Source: Nocardia sp. NBC_00508
GTDB taxonomy: Bacteria; Actinomycetota; Actinomycetes; Mycobacteriales; Mycobacteriaceae
Direction: 5' to 3'
Assembly (NCBI RefSeq): GCF_036346875.1
Contig: NZ_CP107852.1
Location: forward strand, 7,192,001 to 7,256,000
DNA: 64,000 nucleotides
Made by a program: the position numbers and the translations under genes. The notes under the pieces were generated by a model. That model was given only the letters and a program-made list of their open reading frames with translations, searched no databases and was not told the DNA's origin. Position 1 is the stretch's first letter. Every line of letters begins with the position of its first letter. Positions 40,784-49,600 of this stretch are shown here, in pieces.

Positions 40784-41971
40784 TCACAGCGGCGGGAACC
40801 CGATTGCGGCCGCTACTGTCCGAGGCTCGGGAGGGAAGCGGCGGCTCCGATCCTTGGGTGAACTGTGGTCGTCGCGTTCTGCACTATGCGCTCCGCGGTC
40901 GGTCGGTCGGTCGGCCACGGCCTCGATGAGGGAGAACGGTGCGGCCCCCGTGAGCGGAGTAATCGATATGAGGGATAGCCCCGCGCGGTGGCACACGTCC
41001 TCGAAGTCCTTGCGCGTGCGCTCCCTACCACCCACGTTCACCAGCATGTTGAGGTCGCTCAAATAGGTGATTCCGTCGTCGGCGGCGTGGGCGTCGGCGT
41101 TGGTGTCGACGACTTCGGGAAGCACGGGCTCGACGATCAGGACGCGGCCGCCGGGCGCCAGCACCTCGCGGCAGTGGCGCAGGATCGTGACCGCCTGTTC
41201 GTCCGTCCAGTCGTGCAGGACGCTCTTCATCAGATAGAGGTCCGAGCCTGCGGGAACTGAACGGAAGAAGTCCCCGGCGATCAGGGAACAGCGTTCCGTG
41301 AGCCCGTGCCGCTCCAGCGTTTTCGGCGTCCGGGCCAGGCCCTCCGCCGTGTCGTAGACGAAACCGGTGAGACCCGGATGCGCGTCGAGTACGCCGGCCA
41401 GGAGTGTTCCGTCGCCGCCACCTACATCCGTGACGGTGGTGAACCGGCCGAAGTCGAAGGCGCTCGGCAGCGCGGCGGCGGTCTCGCTGACGGCTTGGCT
41501 CATCGCCGCGTTGAATTCCGCCGACAGGTCGGGGTGTTGCGAAAGGTGAGTGAAGAAGTCCGTCCCGAAGAGGTTGTCGAACGCGATGTCGCCGGTGCGG
41601 ACGCTGCCGTCCAAGTGCTCCCAGGCGCGTAGCACCGCGGGCTCGGTGAACATCCGCACGAACGAGGTGAGCGAGTCGGGGTGGTGGGGGTCGAGGAGTG
41701 CGCCCGCCGGGGTCACCGAGAAGGAGCCGGGGGTGTGTTCCCGCAACAGGCCGAGACCGGCCAGGGCGCGTAGCAGCCGGGTCATCGGCTGGGGCGCGGC
41801 TGCGGCGTCCTCGGCCACGTCGGCGGCCTGACGCTGCCTGTCGCCGATCAACTCGACCACTCGCAACCTGACTGCCGCGCGCAGAGTCTGCGCTGCCATG
41901 CTCCCAAAAGCGAGCCGGGCGATCAGGTCACGGTCAACTATGCCTGCCGCTCGGACATCGGTGTTCGTCAT
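40784..41971 (-). CDS. SAM-dependent O-methyltransferase (acetylserotonin-type)
   Basis: The 395-residue protein has the small-molecule O-methyltransferase layout: an N-terminal dimerisation/winged-helix region (1-100, AADVAEDAAAAPQPMTRLLRAL), then the SAM domain with VTDVGGGDGTLLAGVL, LIAGDFFRSVPAGSDLYLMK, the catalytic His in SVLHDWTDEQA and LAPGGRVLIVEPVLPE. Family members methylate hydroxyl groups of aromatic or polyketide metabolites. The normal family end is near SLIEAVADRP; about 45 further residues, polar and Pro/Arg-rich, appear here, so the stop has been read further than usual. An AraC gene lies upstream on the same strand. Confidence 0.9.
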   Translation of the reverse strand: MTNTDVRAAGIVDRDLIARLAFGSMAAQTLRAAVRLRVVELIGDRQRQAADVAEDAAAAPQPMTRLLRALAGLGLLREHTPGSFSVTPAGALLDPHHPDSLTSFVRMFTEPAVLRAWEHLDGSVRTGDIAFDNLFGTDFFTHLSQHPDLSAEFNAAMSQAVSETAAALPSAFDFGRFTTVTDVGGGDGTLLAGVLDAHPGLTGFVYDTAEGLARTPKTLERHGLTERCSLIAGDFFRSVPAGSDLYLMKSVLHDWTDEQAVTILRHCREVLAPGGRVLIVEPVLPEVVDTNADAHAADDGITYLSDLNMLVNVGGRERTRKDFEDVCHRAGLSLISITPLTGAAPFSLIEAVADRPTDRGAHSAERDDHSSPKDRSRRFPPEPRTVAAAIGFPPL

Positions 41972-42061
41972 AGGTGCCTTCCTTCCTTTGGGTATTGGAC
42001 GCGCGCACGAACCACGTGTGCGGCCGTGCGTGTGACCGGTCTGTGCCGTTGCTTCCAGGGG

Positions 42062-42889
42062 TCAGCCGGCGGACGTCGCCCTACCGGCCAGGGCGGCCGG
42101 TGTGCACCCGGCGAACGCCAGCACGTCGCGATGGAGATGGGGCTGGTCGGTGTATCCGCACGCCAGGGCGACGTCGGCGGCGTTCTCGCCGGCGCTGAGC
42201 GCTCGGGCGGCGTGATCGAACCGGACCAGCATGGCGGCGCGCTTGGGAGTGAGGCCGATCTGAGCCCTGAACTTGGACCACAGCCGCTTGCGGCTCCACC
42301 CACAGGACGCAGCGAGGTCACCGATGCCTATCCGGCCTCGGTGCGCGACGATGCTGTCCCAGGCGGCGGCCACCTCAGGCGCCATCGCCGGTGCCCGCCC
42401 AGCCCGCTCCGTCAGGAACCCGCCCATCAGAATGAGGCGTTCCTGCCAGGTCGTGGCGTCGGTCAGCTGCTCACGGAGGCGTCGCTCGGTCCGCCCCCAC
42501 AACTCGTCGAGACCGGTGACGGACCCGTCCAGTTCGCAGGGGGAGACTCCCAGCAGCGCGTAGGCGGCCCGGGGTGACAAGCGCAATTCGATGCACTCGA
42601 CGTGCTCGCCGCGGATGCGGGTAGCGCCTGGCGACAACGCGGCGACGAAGCTTCGCAGGGGCTGGTGCCCAGCGGAGTCCTCGACTGTCAACGGGGCGTC
42701 CCCCAGCCCGATGACGACGATCACAGCAGGCTGCGGGAGCACCTGCATGTCCAGCCCGATAGCGCTGACGTCGCGGAACCCAGCCATCCCGACGCCGTCG
42801 AGAGACGTACCGCCGAAGGGGCGGGCGACCTCCCAGCCGTTCTCGGCATCACGGTCCGTAGCGGCGGACCCGGTTCCGTAACTGCGCAT
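42062..42889 (-). CDS. AraC-family transcriptional regulator
   Basis: The start at ATG 42889 gives 275 residues; the longer frame extends into the cyclase gene without a ribosome site. The N-terminal part (1-150) is a ligand or dimerisation domain with LRSFVAALSPGATRIRGEHVECIELRLSP, and the C-terminal 95 residues hold the two AraC helix-turn-helix units (IGIGDLAASCGWSRKRLWSKF and AADVALACGYTDQPHLHRDV). The DUF6597-like pattern ECIELRLSPRAAYALLGV is frequent in actinobacterial AraC proteins. It lies between the O-methyltransferase and cyclase genes, all minus strand, and may control them. Confidence 0.88.
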   Translation of the reverse strand: MRSYGTGSAATDRDAENGWEVARPFGGTSLDGVGMAGFRDVSAIGLDMQVLPQPAVIVVIGLGDAPLTVEDSAGHQPLRSFVAALSPGATRIRGEHVECIELRLSPRAAYALLGVSPCELDGSVTGLDELWGRTERRLREQLTDATTWQERLILMGGFLTERAGRAPAMAPEVAAAWDSIVAHRGRIGIGDLAASCGWSRKRLWSKFRAQIGLTPKRAAMLVRFDHAARALSAGENAADVALACGYTDQPHLHRDVLAFAGCTPAALAGRATSAG

Positions 42890-42968
42890 GCCTCTACCAT
42901 CGCCGACTTCGATGGTCGTGTCTTGGACAAATGTTCCCTCGGCGACGCAGATGGCGCCTACCGCGCGG

Positions 42969-43631
42969 TCAGCTGCCGTGATCGGTCCAGGCGACAGCGC
43001 GCAGCGGAAACGAGCCCATCCCGCGCACCGGCGCCGGCAGTGCGACCAGCCTGGCACCGACGTCAGGGACTGCCTCCAGGTTCGTCATCTGCTCGATGAT
43101 CGGGATCCCCGCACCGAGCAGCGTGTGGTGGCACGGCCGCGTCGGCAAGGACGTATCGTCGATATCCAGCGAGTCGATTCCCACCACAGCCACATTGGCG
43201 GCGACCAGCGCGTCCGCAACCTCGCCGACCAGGAACGGATGCCCCGGGCCTCGGTACGCGGACGAACCCCACCGGGCAGACCATCCGGTGTGCACCAGCA
43301 CCGCCTTGCCCCATAGCCGCGCCGGGTCGCCGAGCACATCCGGCCCCACCACCCGGGTCTCCGCCACGCGGATCACCACGATCGGCACATTGAGCAGCCG
43401 CTCCAGCGGCAGGTCGGCGATATCGGCGCCATCGGCGTGGAAATGGAAAGGCGCGTCGATATAGGTTCCGGTCTTGCCGACCATATCCACGCGCGCGATG
43501 TCGTAGGCCATGTCGATGAGCGGCGACTGCTCACGCGAACACTCTGTGCTGACTCGCGGTCCAGGCAGGCCCGGATAGGTGAGCATGCCATCCGAGATCG
43601 GATGGGACAGCTCCACCATCGCCTTGCTCAT
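42969..43631 (-). CDS. Cyclase / kynurenine-formamidase-like family protein with altered His motif
   Basis: The 220-residue protein has the cyclase-family fold pattern: VELSHPISDGMLTYPG, the active-site strand, VVGIDSLDIDD, HHTLLGAGIPIIEQMTNL and PAPVRGMGSFPLRAVAW. The usual metal motif HxGTHxDxPxH reads K53-TGTY-IDAPFH here: the two His at its first and fifth positions are Lys53 and Tyr57, while D59 and H63 remain. A subgroup with NTGTYLD-like motifs exists, so the protein may still be active with a different metal site or be a non-metal relative. Substrate unknown. Confidence 0.83.
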   Translation of the reverse strand: MSKAMVELSHPISDGMLTYPGLPGPRVSTECSREQSPLIDMAYDIARVDMVGKTGTYIDAPFHFHADGADIADLPLERLLNVPIVVIRVAETRVVGPDVLGDPARLWGKAVLVHTGWSARWGSSAYRGPGHPFLVGEVADALVAANVAVVGIDSLDIDDTSLPTRPCHHTLLGAGIPIIEQMTNLEAVPDVGARLVALPAPVRGMGSFPLRAVAWTDHGS

Positions 43632-43878
43632 GCTAGAGACCGTACCGGCCGATCCCGCTGGAAGACGTGGCGCCGCCGACCTCCGCGATCCCTACGACCG
43701 ATGCGACCGATTCCCGCGGTCCGGCGACTCCGCGACCCATCCGGTGAGCTGTCGCGCAAGGGCTTCCATGGCGACCGGATGCGCCCCGGCGGCGTTCGGA
43801 CGTGCCGGTCGAGGCGGGACGGCACGGGCAAGTGCGCCCCGGCCCCAAGAGGGGCAAACTGGGAGCTAGGAGGTCATC

Positions 43879-44085
43879 ATGCGATTGCTACAGGGCCTGC
43901 TCGGCGTGGTGCTGGGAATCCTCACAGCCGTGCTCGGTACGGTGCTGGGGATCCTCGCAGCCGTGCTGTGGCTCGTCGGTGCGGTGTTGTGCGTGACGGT
44001 AATCCTGCTTCCGCTGGGCATCCCTGTCGTGAAGCTCGCCCGCCGGCTGTTCACCCTTTCCCGGCAGCTGATGCATCTCCCCTGA
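43879..44085 (+). CDS. Small two-TM membrane protein (68 aa)
   Basis: AGGAGG lies directly before the ATG region at 43879. Nearly the whole protein is hydrophobic: MRLLQGLLGVVLGILTAVLG, then a Leu/Val/Ala-rich run to VVKLARRLFTLSRQLMHLP. Two membrane helices and a basic C-terminal tail are predicted. Within the gene the words CTCGGTACGGTGCTGGG-like repeats encode a repeated G-I-L/A-V-L pattern. Function unknown; small proteins of this type occur widely in actinobacteria. Confidence 0.72.
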   Translation: MRLLQGLLGVVLGILTAVLGTVLGILAAVLWLVGAVLCVTVILLPLGIPVVKLARRLFTLSRQLMHLP

Positions 44086-44163
44086 CGGCCGTACTCCGGC
44101 TCGCCCTTGTCGGTACCTCTGCTCGGTTCGCCCTGGTCATGGGAGGAACCGATCGGCGGTCGA

Positions 44164-45324
44164 CTATGCCGTATCGGACCCCGCAGGTTCTCTGGCGGAA
44201 GGGATCGTGCTCTCTTCTGCTGCTTTCTGCGGCACGGCGAATGTGGAGATTACACAGAGAATGGCAACGGCGAAGCACGCCAGTGTGTACCAGAGGTTCC
44301 CGACGGGGTCTCCCCCGCCTGTGAAACCGCCGACGGCGCCGAAGAAGTCGGGGAACGCGGTGACCCAGAGTAACGCCATAACGCACAGGTACACCACGCT
44401 GTAATACCGCACGAAGTGGTTCGTGTACGGGGGCACATCCGATGGTTCCCGTCGCAGGCGCAACCATTGCCGGGCCAGAATCGGAATCGCGACAAGTGTG
44501 ACGACGACCAGTTCCGCCGCGTAGAGGACTCCCCGGATCGTCGTGCTCCCCATTCCGAGGACTGTCGCGGGTATCGGGAGGATGAAAGTGCCAAGCGACG
44601 CCAGGATACCGATTGCTATTGTGCGCCATACCAACTGGAGGCCGAAGAATCGGTGGCCGTGGTCGACGTAGCGACCGACGAAGAACTGGACACAGAGTGC
44701 CAGCGACATCGGCCAAAGAGCGGCGAAGACGACCACGCTCGGCAGCGGGACCGAATCGAACATGGGTTGATTGATCGGGTTCGCAGTCGACCACTCCCAC
44801 CATCTCAGCTGTGGTCCGAGGTGGTCGAAGATCTCGTAGAACGCGTGGTGGACGAAACCTACGCAGACCGCGCCTACGAGCACACTGTGCTGCCGGAAGA
44901 CGCCGAGCATTCTGACGATTTCGAAGGCCAGCGTGGCCATGAGCGGGTAGATCGCGATGATGTACAGCGGGAGTCGGCCCCACAGGAAGTCCACGGTGAA
45001 CACGTTGTGCGCGAACATCGTGTCGACATGGTCTTCGATGCCGAATGCAGCGGGAAAATACAGCGGTGGTTCGATGACGAACAGGTATGCGGTGGCACCG
45101 AACCACAGCACCAGGTTGGTGGGATCGCCGTTACGGCGCAGTCGCACGATGGCGAGCGCGAGCGCGAGCACCGAGCCCAGAACGATGGTGAACTCGAGGA
45201 CCGGCAGGGTCCAGTTCTCCAACGACAGCGGGTTACGGACCTCGATGAGTCCACCGGTCTCCTGACATGAGAAGCCGAGTTCCGTCGCGAGGTGCTCGAA
45301 GGTGGGCGAGCAATGATCGGCCAT
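44164..45324 (-). CDS. Polytopic membrane protein paired with the diiron hydrolase
   Basis: From ATG 45324, with AGGAGGA upstream, the protein has 386 residues and about nine or ten membrane helices. A His-rich motif in the middle, FVHHAFYEIFDHLGPQLRWWEW, and DFLWGRLPLYIIAIYP may form a metal or heme site. I do not recognise the family. It begins nine bases after the end of the diiron metal-dependent hydrolase gene and is surely co-transcribed with it. Together they are probably under the divergent TetR. The pair suggests a membrane lipid or hydrophobic substrate. Confidence 0.75.
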   Translation of the reverse strand: MADHCSPTFEHLATELGFSCQETGGLIEVRNPLSLENWTLPVLEFTIVLGSVLALALAIVRLRRNGDPTNLVLWFGATAYLFVIEPPLYFPAAFGIEDHVDTMFAHNVFTVDFLWGRLPLYIIAIYPLMATLAFEIVRMLGVFRQHSVLVGAVCVGFVHHAFYEIFDHLGPQLRWWEWSTANPINQPMFDSVPLPSVVVFAALWPMSLALCVQFFVGRYVDHGHRFFGLQLVWRTIAIGILASLGTFILPIPATVLGMGSTTIRGVLYAAELVVVTLVAIPILARQWLRLRREPSDVPPYTNHFVRYYSVVYLCVMALLWVTAFPDFFGAVGGFTGGGDPVGNLWYTLACFAVAILCVISTFAVPQKAAEESTIPSAREPAGSDTA

Positions 45325-45332
45325 CAGTCCTC

Positions 45333-46259
45333 CTACGATGCGACCGTGTCGGCGGTGTACCAGTGCGAGACGTCGTAGCCTGCCTCGTAGCGCTCGAACC
45401 ACACATCGGCGAGTGCGGGCAGCTTTTCGTGGGCAGGGTTGTGTTTCGGCAACTGGCTGCGGACGATCCCCACCAACGCGGCGAGTTGCTCGCCGAGCGG
45501 CAAATGGTCGAACGCGCGCTCCATCGGGCCGTTCTCCTCCGGATGGAGCAGCGGTAGCCATTTGCGGAGGTTCTGCTTACGCCGGTGGGACGCGAACATC
45601 GATAGGGCATCGATCTTCCGATCCTCCAGCGGGACATGCTTGTTGAAGCCTTCGCAGGCCACCCTGATGACCTTCATGACGTGCCGGAAGATCGATGGGG
45701 CCATGCGCATCCGGTAGGCATCGCTTCCGACAACGGACTCGAAGATGATGAGCGCGGAACTTCGATGCTCGACTTCCTCGACGAAGTGCCAGATGAACAG
45801 TGACGCGACCCGGTCGTCTCCGGGCCGGAACAAAGTCGAATCGTTGTCCAGCATCAGCTTGAACACCGGAGTGAAGGTCGCTTCCAGGTCGGCGGTGTAG
45901 GCAAGCCGGTAGTTCAGCGAGGTCTCCTTGGTCAGCCGGTCGAACTCGCCGATTACTTCGTCGAGCGTCTCCTGCAGCCTCGGGTACCGCTTGATCAGGC
46001 CTTTGACATGCTGGCGGTGCGCTGCCGAGTGCTGTCCTTCCTGACGCATGAACGCGTCTGCCTCCTCGGCGACCGCGGGATCGGTGATCAGCGGCTTGGT
46101 TTGAAGGATCATCTTCACGATCATCTTTTCGAAGCCGATCGCCAGGAACGAGACCGCGTTGGCCATGCTCGAGAAGGCTGGATTCTCTTCGTTCCAGAGG
46201 AAGGGGACATCGTAATCCGCGAACGCGAAACTCATCTTTCGGACATGAAGATCGGTCAC
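45333..46259 (-). CDS. Metal-dependent hydrolase family (PF10118-type, diiron-like)
   Basis: The 308-residue protein fits the COG3687/PF10118 family. All-helical, it carries ferritin-like Glu/His pairs: FEKMIVKMI, MRQEGQHSAAHRQHV and IWHFVEEVEHRSSALIIF. These probably bind two metals. Family members are annotated as hydrolases but a few act as diiron oxygenases; the reaction is unproven. It is first in an operon with the membrane protein and is separated from the divergent TetR by a region with a strong inverted repeat, so it is probably inducible. Confidence 0.88.
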   Translation of the reverse strand: MTDLHVRKMSFAFADYDVPFLWNEENPAFSSMANAVSFLAIGFEKMIVKMILQTKPLITDPAVAEEADAFMRQEGQHSAAHRQHVKGLIKRYPRLQETLDEVIGEFDRLTKETSLNYRLAYTADLEATFTPVFKLMLDNDSTLFRPGDDRVASLFIWHFVEEVEHRSSALIIFESVVGSDAYRMRMAPSIFRHVMKVIRVACEGFNKHVPLEDRKIDALSMFASHRRKQNLRKWLPLLHPEENGPMERAFDHLPLGEQLAALVGIVRSQLPKHNPAHEKLPALADVWFERYEAGYDVSHWYTADTVAS

Positions 46260-46334
46260 TTTGCGATACCTCGTCGTACGGAAGTGGGCTGGTCCGGCGC
46301 CGTCGTTCGGGATGCGCCGAAGCCATGGTGGCGC

Positions 46335-46368
46335 TGATCATACACACGATCGAATCTGTGTATGATCA
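46335..46368. promoter_or_regulatory. Operator-like inverted repeat, 12-base perfect arms
   Basis: TGATCATACACA (46335-46346) and its exact complement TGTGTATGATCA (46357-46368) are separated by ten bases. It lies between the divergent metal-dependent hydrolase and TetR genes, about 75 bases from the hydrolase start. Such long perfect arms are typical for a TetR dimer-of-dimers or two-site operator. Confidence 0.82.
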
Positions 46369-46509
46369 CATTCGTCGTCGCGAATCGCGCAACAGATGAC
46401 GGGACGGCGCTGTGGTAGCGTCAGGGCCCCTGATCCGGATAGTCGGCGGGCTTTTCCCACGCGGAGGGCTGCGTGCGACCGACATGGTTCGAGCCGAGGA
46501 AGCGGGGCA

Positions 46510-47130
46510 GTGGCAGGAAGGCGCGGGTGGGGCGGGAGTCCACCGGGCAGTGACGAGGAAGCGTCCTGTCGGATTGTTGCCGCTGCAGTCGATCTGATCG
46601 GGCGAACGGGTTCGGAAATCAGCATCGCCGACGTCGCGGAGTCCCTGGGCGTCATCCGTCAGACGGTGTACCGATACTTTCCCAGTGCGGACGCTTTGAT
46701 GAAGGCCGCCGCGATCGCATCGGTCGACGGATTTCTCGATCGGCTGACGCAGCATGTGAGCGGCATCGAAGACCCTGCTGAAGCGATGACCGAGGGAGTG
46801 GTCTACACGCTGGCCGAGGTACGTCGAACGCCTCATCTGGGCATTCTGCTGACGGGAACGTACTCGAACGCCCACCCCGAGGGCCTCACTTCCGAAGAGG
46901 CGCGAACCTTCGGAATGACGATGATCAGACGCTTCGACGTCGACTGGGAGCACTACGGGTACGACGACGCATCTCTGCACGAGCTCGTCGAATACGTCCT
47001 GCGAACCATGCAGTCGTTCTTCGTTTCCCCGGGCAATCCACCACGGAGCGAGGACGATCTTCGACGATATCTGCGACGTTGGATGGGCGCGGCGATCATC
47101 GCTCAACTGCATCCATCGCCAAGTGTTTAG
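46510..47130 (+). CDS. TetR-family regulator, divergent from the diiron hydrolase
   Basis: I start at GTG 46510, preceded by GAGGAAG; earlier in-frame codons are Arg/Pro-rich and unlike TetR proteins. The 206-residue product has the helix-turn-helix near 28-68 (ISIADVAESLGVIRQTVYRYFPSADALM) and an all-helical C-terminal ligand domain ending RRYLRRWMGAAIIAQLHP. Similar regulators occur beside PF10118 hydrolase genes in mycolata. The 12-base-arm repeat between the genes is its likely site. Confidence 0.87.
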   Translation: MAGRRGWGGSPPGSDEEASCRIVAAAVDLIGRTGSEISIADVAESLGVIRQTVYRYFPSADALMKAAAIASVDGFLDRLTQHVSGIEDPAEAMTEGVVYTLAEVRRTPHLGILLTGTYSNAHPEGLTSEEARTFGMTMIRRFDVDWEHYGYDDASLHELVEYVLRTMQSFFVSPGNPPRSEDDLRRYLRRWMGAAIIAQLHPSPSV

Positions 47131-47346
47131 GTATCCCTGACGACGCGAGGGCGTTGTCGAATCCGGACCGTCGTGGGCGACCACGCACAGCATGCCGATC
47201 AGGCGGGGGCTGCCCGTGCTCGCTGCTCCCAACGCCTGGGGGCCACCTCGAACGGTTCACATATTCCGCCAAATCGCTTCCCTAGACGTTGAGCCATCGA
47301 TTATCGTGTCGTTATCTAACGGCACGTTAAACGACGGGTAAATCTT

Positions 47347-47607
47347 ATGGAGCATGCAATGAAGCAGCGGCCGGTGCGTCGAGTGGTGGCCATCGCCTTG
47401 ATCGGAGGCGCACTGGTGACGCCAGCTATCGTCTCGCCAGAGCCTCAGGTGGCTGTCAGCGCGGACCGGTATTCGCATGACCCTGCGGACCGGCGTGGTT
47501 CAGGGGTTGGAGAGCGCAGCCGGAGCAGCAATCACGGGGGGTACGGAGGCCGCAACGAGCGCCCCTGTCAGTACACCCCTGAGGGGTACTGCACCGGAAG
47601 GCGCTGA
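47347..47607 (+). CDS. Small secreted peptide (86 aa)
   Basis: The predicted product has a basic start (MKQRPVRR if ATG 47359 is used), a hydrophobic signal segment (VVAIALIGGALVTPAIV) and a polar, Gly/Arg/Ser-rich mature part with two Cys (RPCQYTPEGYCTGRR) that may form a disulfide. It is preceded by an AT-rich promoter-like stretch. A second frame (47477-47671) is open over the 3' half and also looks protein-like, so a frameshift cannot be ruled out. Function unknown. Confidence 0.5.
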   Translation: MEHAMKQRPVRRVVAIALIGGALVTPAIVSPEPQVAVSADRYSHDPADRRGSGVGERSRSSNHGGYGGRNERPCQYTPEGYCTGRR

Positions 47608-47723
47608 CAGCGGCAGCCGAGTCCCTGCGCGCAGCCAGGCTCGTCGGTCACCCTGGAGGCTCATCTACTGATTCGCCGATGTGCGTCGTGGCGCCGCGTC
47701 GAGGCGATGTGGTGTTCTGCGGG

Positions 47724-48467
47724 TCAGTGGGATGTCGTGGTTCCCAGCGGATGCAACGACCAGGGCACCGCCTCGATCGGGACCGATGCGGTAGATCGAT
47801 CCATCCGGCTCGTCCTGGATCCGGTAGTGAATTCGGGATCGGTTCCCATAATGACGCGCCCCTCGCTGTTGACCAGCACTACCCGCTGACCGGCGGCCCG
47901 GAATCGCGGAAGCAAGGCCTCCTCGATCGAAGCCACCGGCACATCGGCACCGGCAATTCCGAGGAAGGTCTCCGATCTGGTCGTGACCGGTATCGCGAAT
48001 GTGCAAACGTACTGATCGGTGCACGCGTAATCGAGGTGCGGCCCTTGCACCCATCGCCGACCCTCGTCGCGCGGGATCGCGAACCAGTCCATTGCGGCGT
48101 AGTCGTAGAAGTATTCATTGTGGGGATTCAATTCCAGCACCAGGCGTTGCGGTCCACGTCGCGCGTCCAGAAGCCACCACTCCAGGTATCGGGGGCGATC
48201 CATGAGAACGCTGTCGGCCATCACGACGCCTGCACCGTTGACCAGCCGTCCGCGCCGCTCGAGCTCGCCGACGATGATCTCGCGCAGCGGTGCGAGATCT
48301 ATCGACCGGGGAGCGGACCGCCGCTTTTCGGCGAGACCATCCCATAGGGTTGTCAGCGCGGTTCCGATGGTTGCCAGCGACAGGTAAACGTCGTCGGCCA
48401 GCTTCGTGACGGCATCAGCGAGCGACTCGACGGTCACCGAGGCGGGAAAGTTATCGGTGTCCCTCAT
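47724..48467 (-). CDS. Cache-type sensor domain protein
   Basis: The 247-residue protein (ATG 48467, or TTG 48470) lacks a signal peptide or membrane segment. Its central part has the PDC/Cache pattern: a long N-terminal helix, then NGAGVVMADSVL, RYLEWWLLD, NPHNEYFYDYAAMDWFAIPRDEGRRWV in separate strands, and TDQYVCTFAIPVTTRSETFLGIAGADV. Cytoplasmic Cache proteins of this kind follow GntR regulators in actinobacteria and are believed to bind small acids or amines. It overlaps the FadR-type gene by three bases (TGATG). Confidence 0.72.
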   Translation of the reverse strand: MRDTDNFPASVTVESLADAVTKLADDVYLSLATIGTALTTLWDGLAEKRRSAPRSIDLAPLREIIVGELERRGRLVNGAGVVMADSVLMDRPRYLEWWLLDARRGPQRLVLELNPHNEYFYDYAAMDWFAIPRDEGRRWVQGPHLDYACTDQYVCTFAIPVTTRSETFLGIAGADVPVASIEEALLPRFRAAGQRVVLVNSEGRVIMGTDPEFTTGSRTSRMDRSTASVPIEAVPWSLHPLGTTTSH

Positions 48468-49219
48468 CAATCACTGAGCTCCAAGCGTAGGGCGACGAGG
48501 CGGCGGATGCGTGATTCAGTATGTGATTCTGCCAGTTCTCTCGCTCGGCCATCGTCTTCTCGTTCGATCGCATCCACCAGGTCGCGATGGGCGGTCGCCT
48601 CGGCCGCCGGGTCCAGTTTCAGCCGGGGTAGCCAGAGCAGGGCGGAGAGTTCGGCCTGCAGGGCGACCTCGGCGCGGGTCAGCCGGGTGGACTGCGCGCA
48701 CACCGCCATCTCGATATGGAAGCGGCTGTCGGCCCGGCGTGCCGTCGCGAGTTCGGTGCTGTCCTTCAGCCGGTCGGCGAGGGCGCGGAGCCGGGCTATA
48801 TCGGCGCGCAATCCGCGGCGCGCGGCGAACACAGCAGCCGCTCCGGTGACGGCGAAGTGTTCGTCCCCGAGATCGCGCAGCTCCTGGATGCTCATCTGCT
48901 GCAACCGCACCAGCGAGGTGTTCTCGAGGACTTCCGCCGAGCCGCGGATGAAGCTGCCTCCCCCGCGCCCGCGCTTGGTGTGGACGATTCCCTGCTGCCG
49001 GAGTACGGCCAGCGCCTCCCGCAGGGTCATCGTCGACACACCCAACTGGTTGGCGAGATCGGTCTCGCTCGGCAACTGCTGGCCGTCCGCCATCACGCCG
49101 AGGCTGATCGCAGCGGATAGCCGCTGCACCACTGCCTCGGTTTTCGGACCGCCACCCTCGAGTGGTGACAGCACAGCACCGAGCGCGGTCAATCCGGCAC
49201 TCTCCTGGTGGGGCAACAC
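48467..49219 (-). CDS. GntR/FadR-family transcriptional regulator (FCD domain)
   Basis: The 250-residue protein has an N-terminal winged helix-turn-helix (about 25-95, LPSETDLANQLGVSTMTLREALAVLRQQGIVHTKRGRGGG in separate parts) and a C-terminal all-helical FCD ligand domain (RADSRFHIEMAVCAQSTRLTRAEV with metal-type His). FadR-subfamily members respond to organic acids. It is translationally coupled to the Cache-type protein, which may feed it a ligand signal. The promoter side faces an AT-rich stretch with a 24-base motif that recurs 240 bases further on. Confidence 0.9.
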   Translation of the reverse strand: MLPHQESAGLTALGAVLSPLEGGGPKTEAVVQRLSAAISLGVMADGQQLPSETDLANQLGVSTMTLREALAVLRQQGIVHTKRGRGGGSFIRGSAEVLENTSLVRLQQMSIQELRDLGDEHFAVTGAAAVFAARRGLRADIARLRALADRLKDSTELATARRADSRFHIEMAVCAQSTRLTRAEVALQAELSALLWLPRLKLDPAAEATAHRDLVDAIEREDDGRARELAESHTESRIRRLVALRLELSD

Positions 49220-49256
49220 GACTCCTCGTGACGGGGCGTAACACTATTCTAGACCT

Positions 49257-49520
49257 GAACAATTGAAATATGAACTATAAAGTTATATGAAGTAGTCACG
49301 CCGTCGACCTCGACGTGCTGGTCGGGTATCGATTCTCGGGCCGGACCGCCCGCCGGAGCCTAGGCGTGTTTCGCGGCCATCGAGCGGTCCGGGTCCTCGC
49401 CGGACGCCTGAATCTCCTCAGAAGACCGTTCCGCGGAACTGCGGCTGCCGAGATGAGGGCGGGATGGGCGGCAGGATTCAACAAGTTACTCACGCGGAAC
49501 CATTGAACTATGAAATCTAA
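49257..49520. repeat. Two copies of an AT-rich 24-base motif, 240 bases apart
   Basis: 49257-49280 (beginning GAACAATTGAAATATGAA) and 49497-49520 (beginning GAACCATTGAACTATGAA) agree at 20 of 24 positions by eye and are in the same direction. Both lie in unusually AT-rich patches within GC-rich DNA. On the minus strand the first includes TATAGT, a fair -10 sequence for the GntR gene. They may be sites for one regulator. Confidence 0.55.
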
Positions 49521-49600
49521 TGTCTTATGTTCAAGACCGTGCGAACAGCCGACTTGGGTACTTTGACGCGCAGGCGTCACGATCGAAGCAGGAATCCCCG

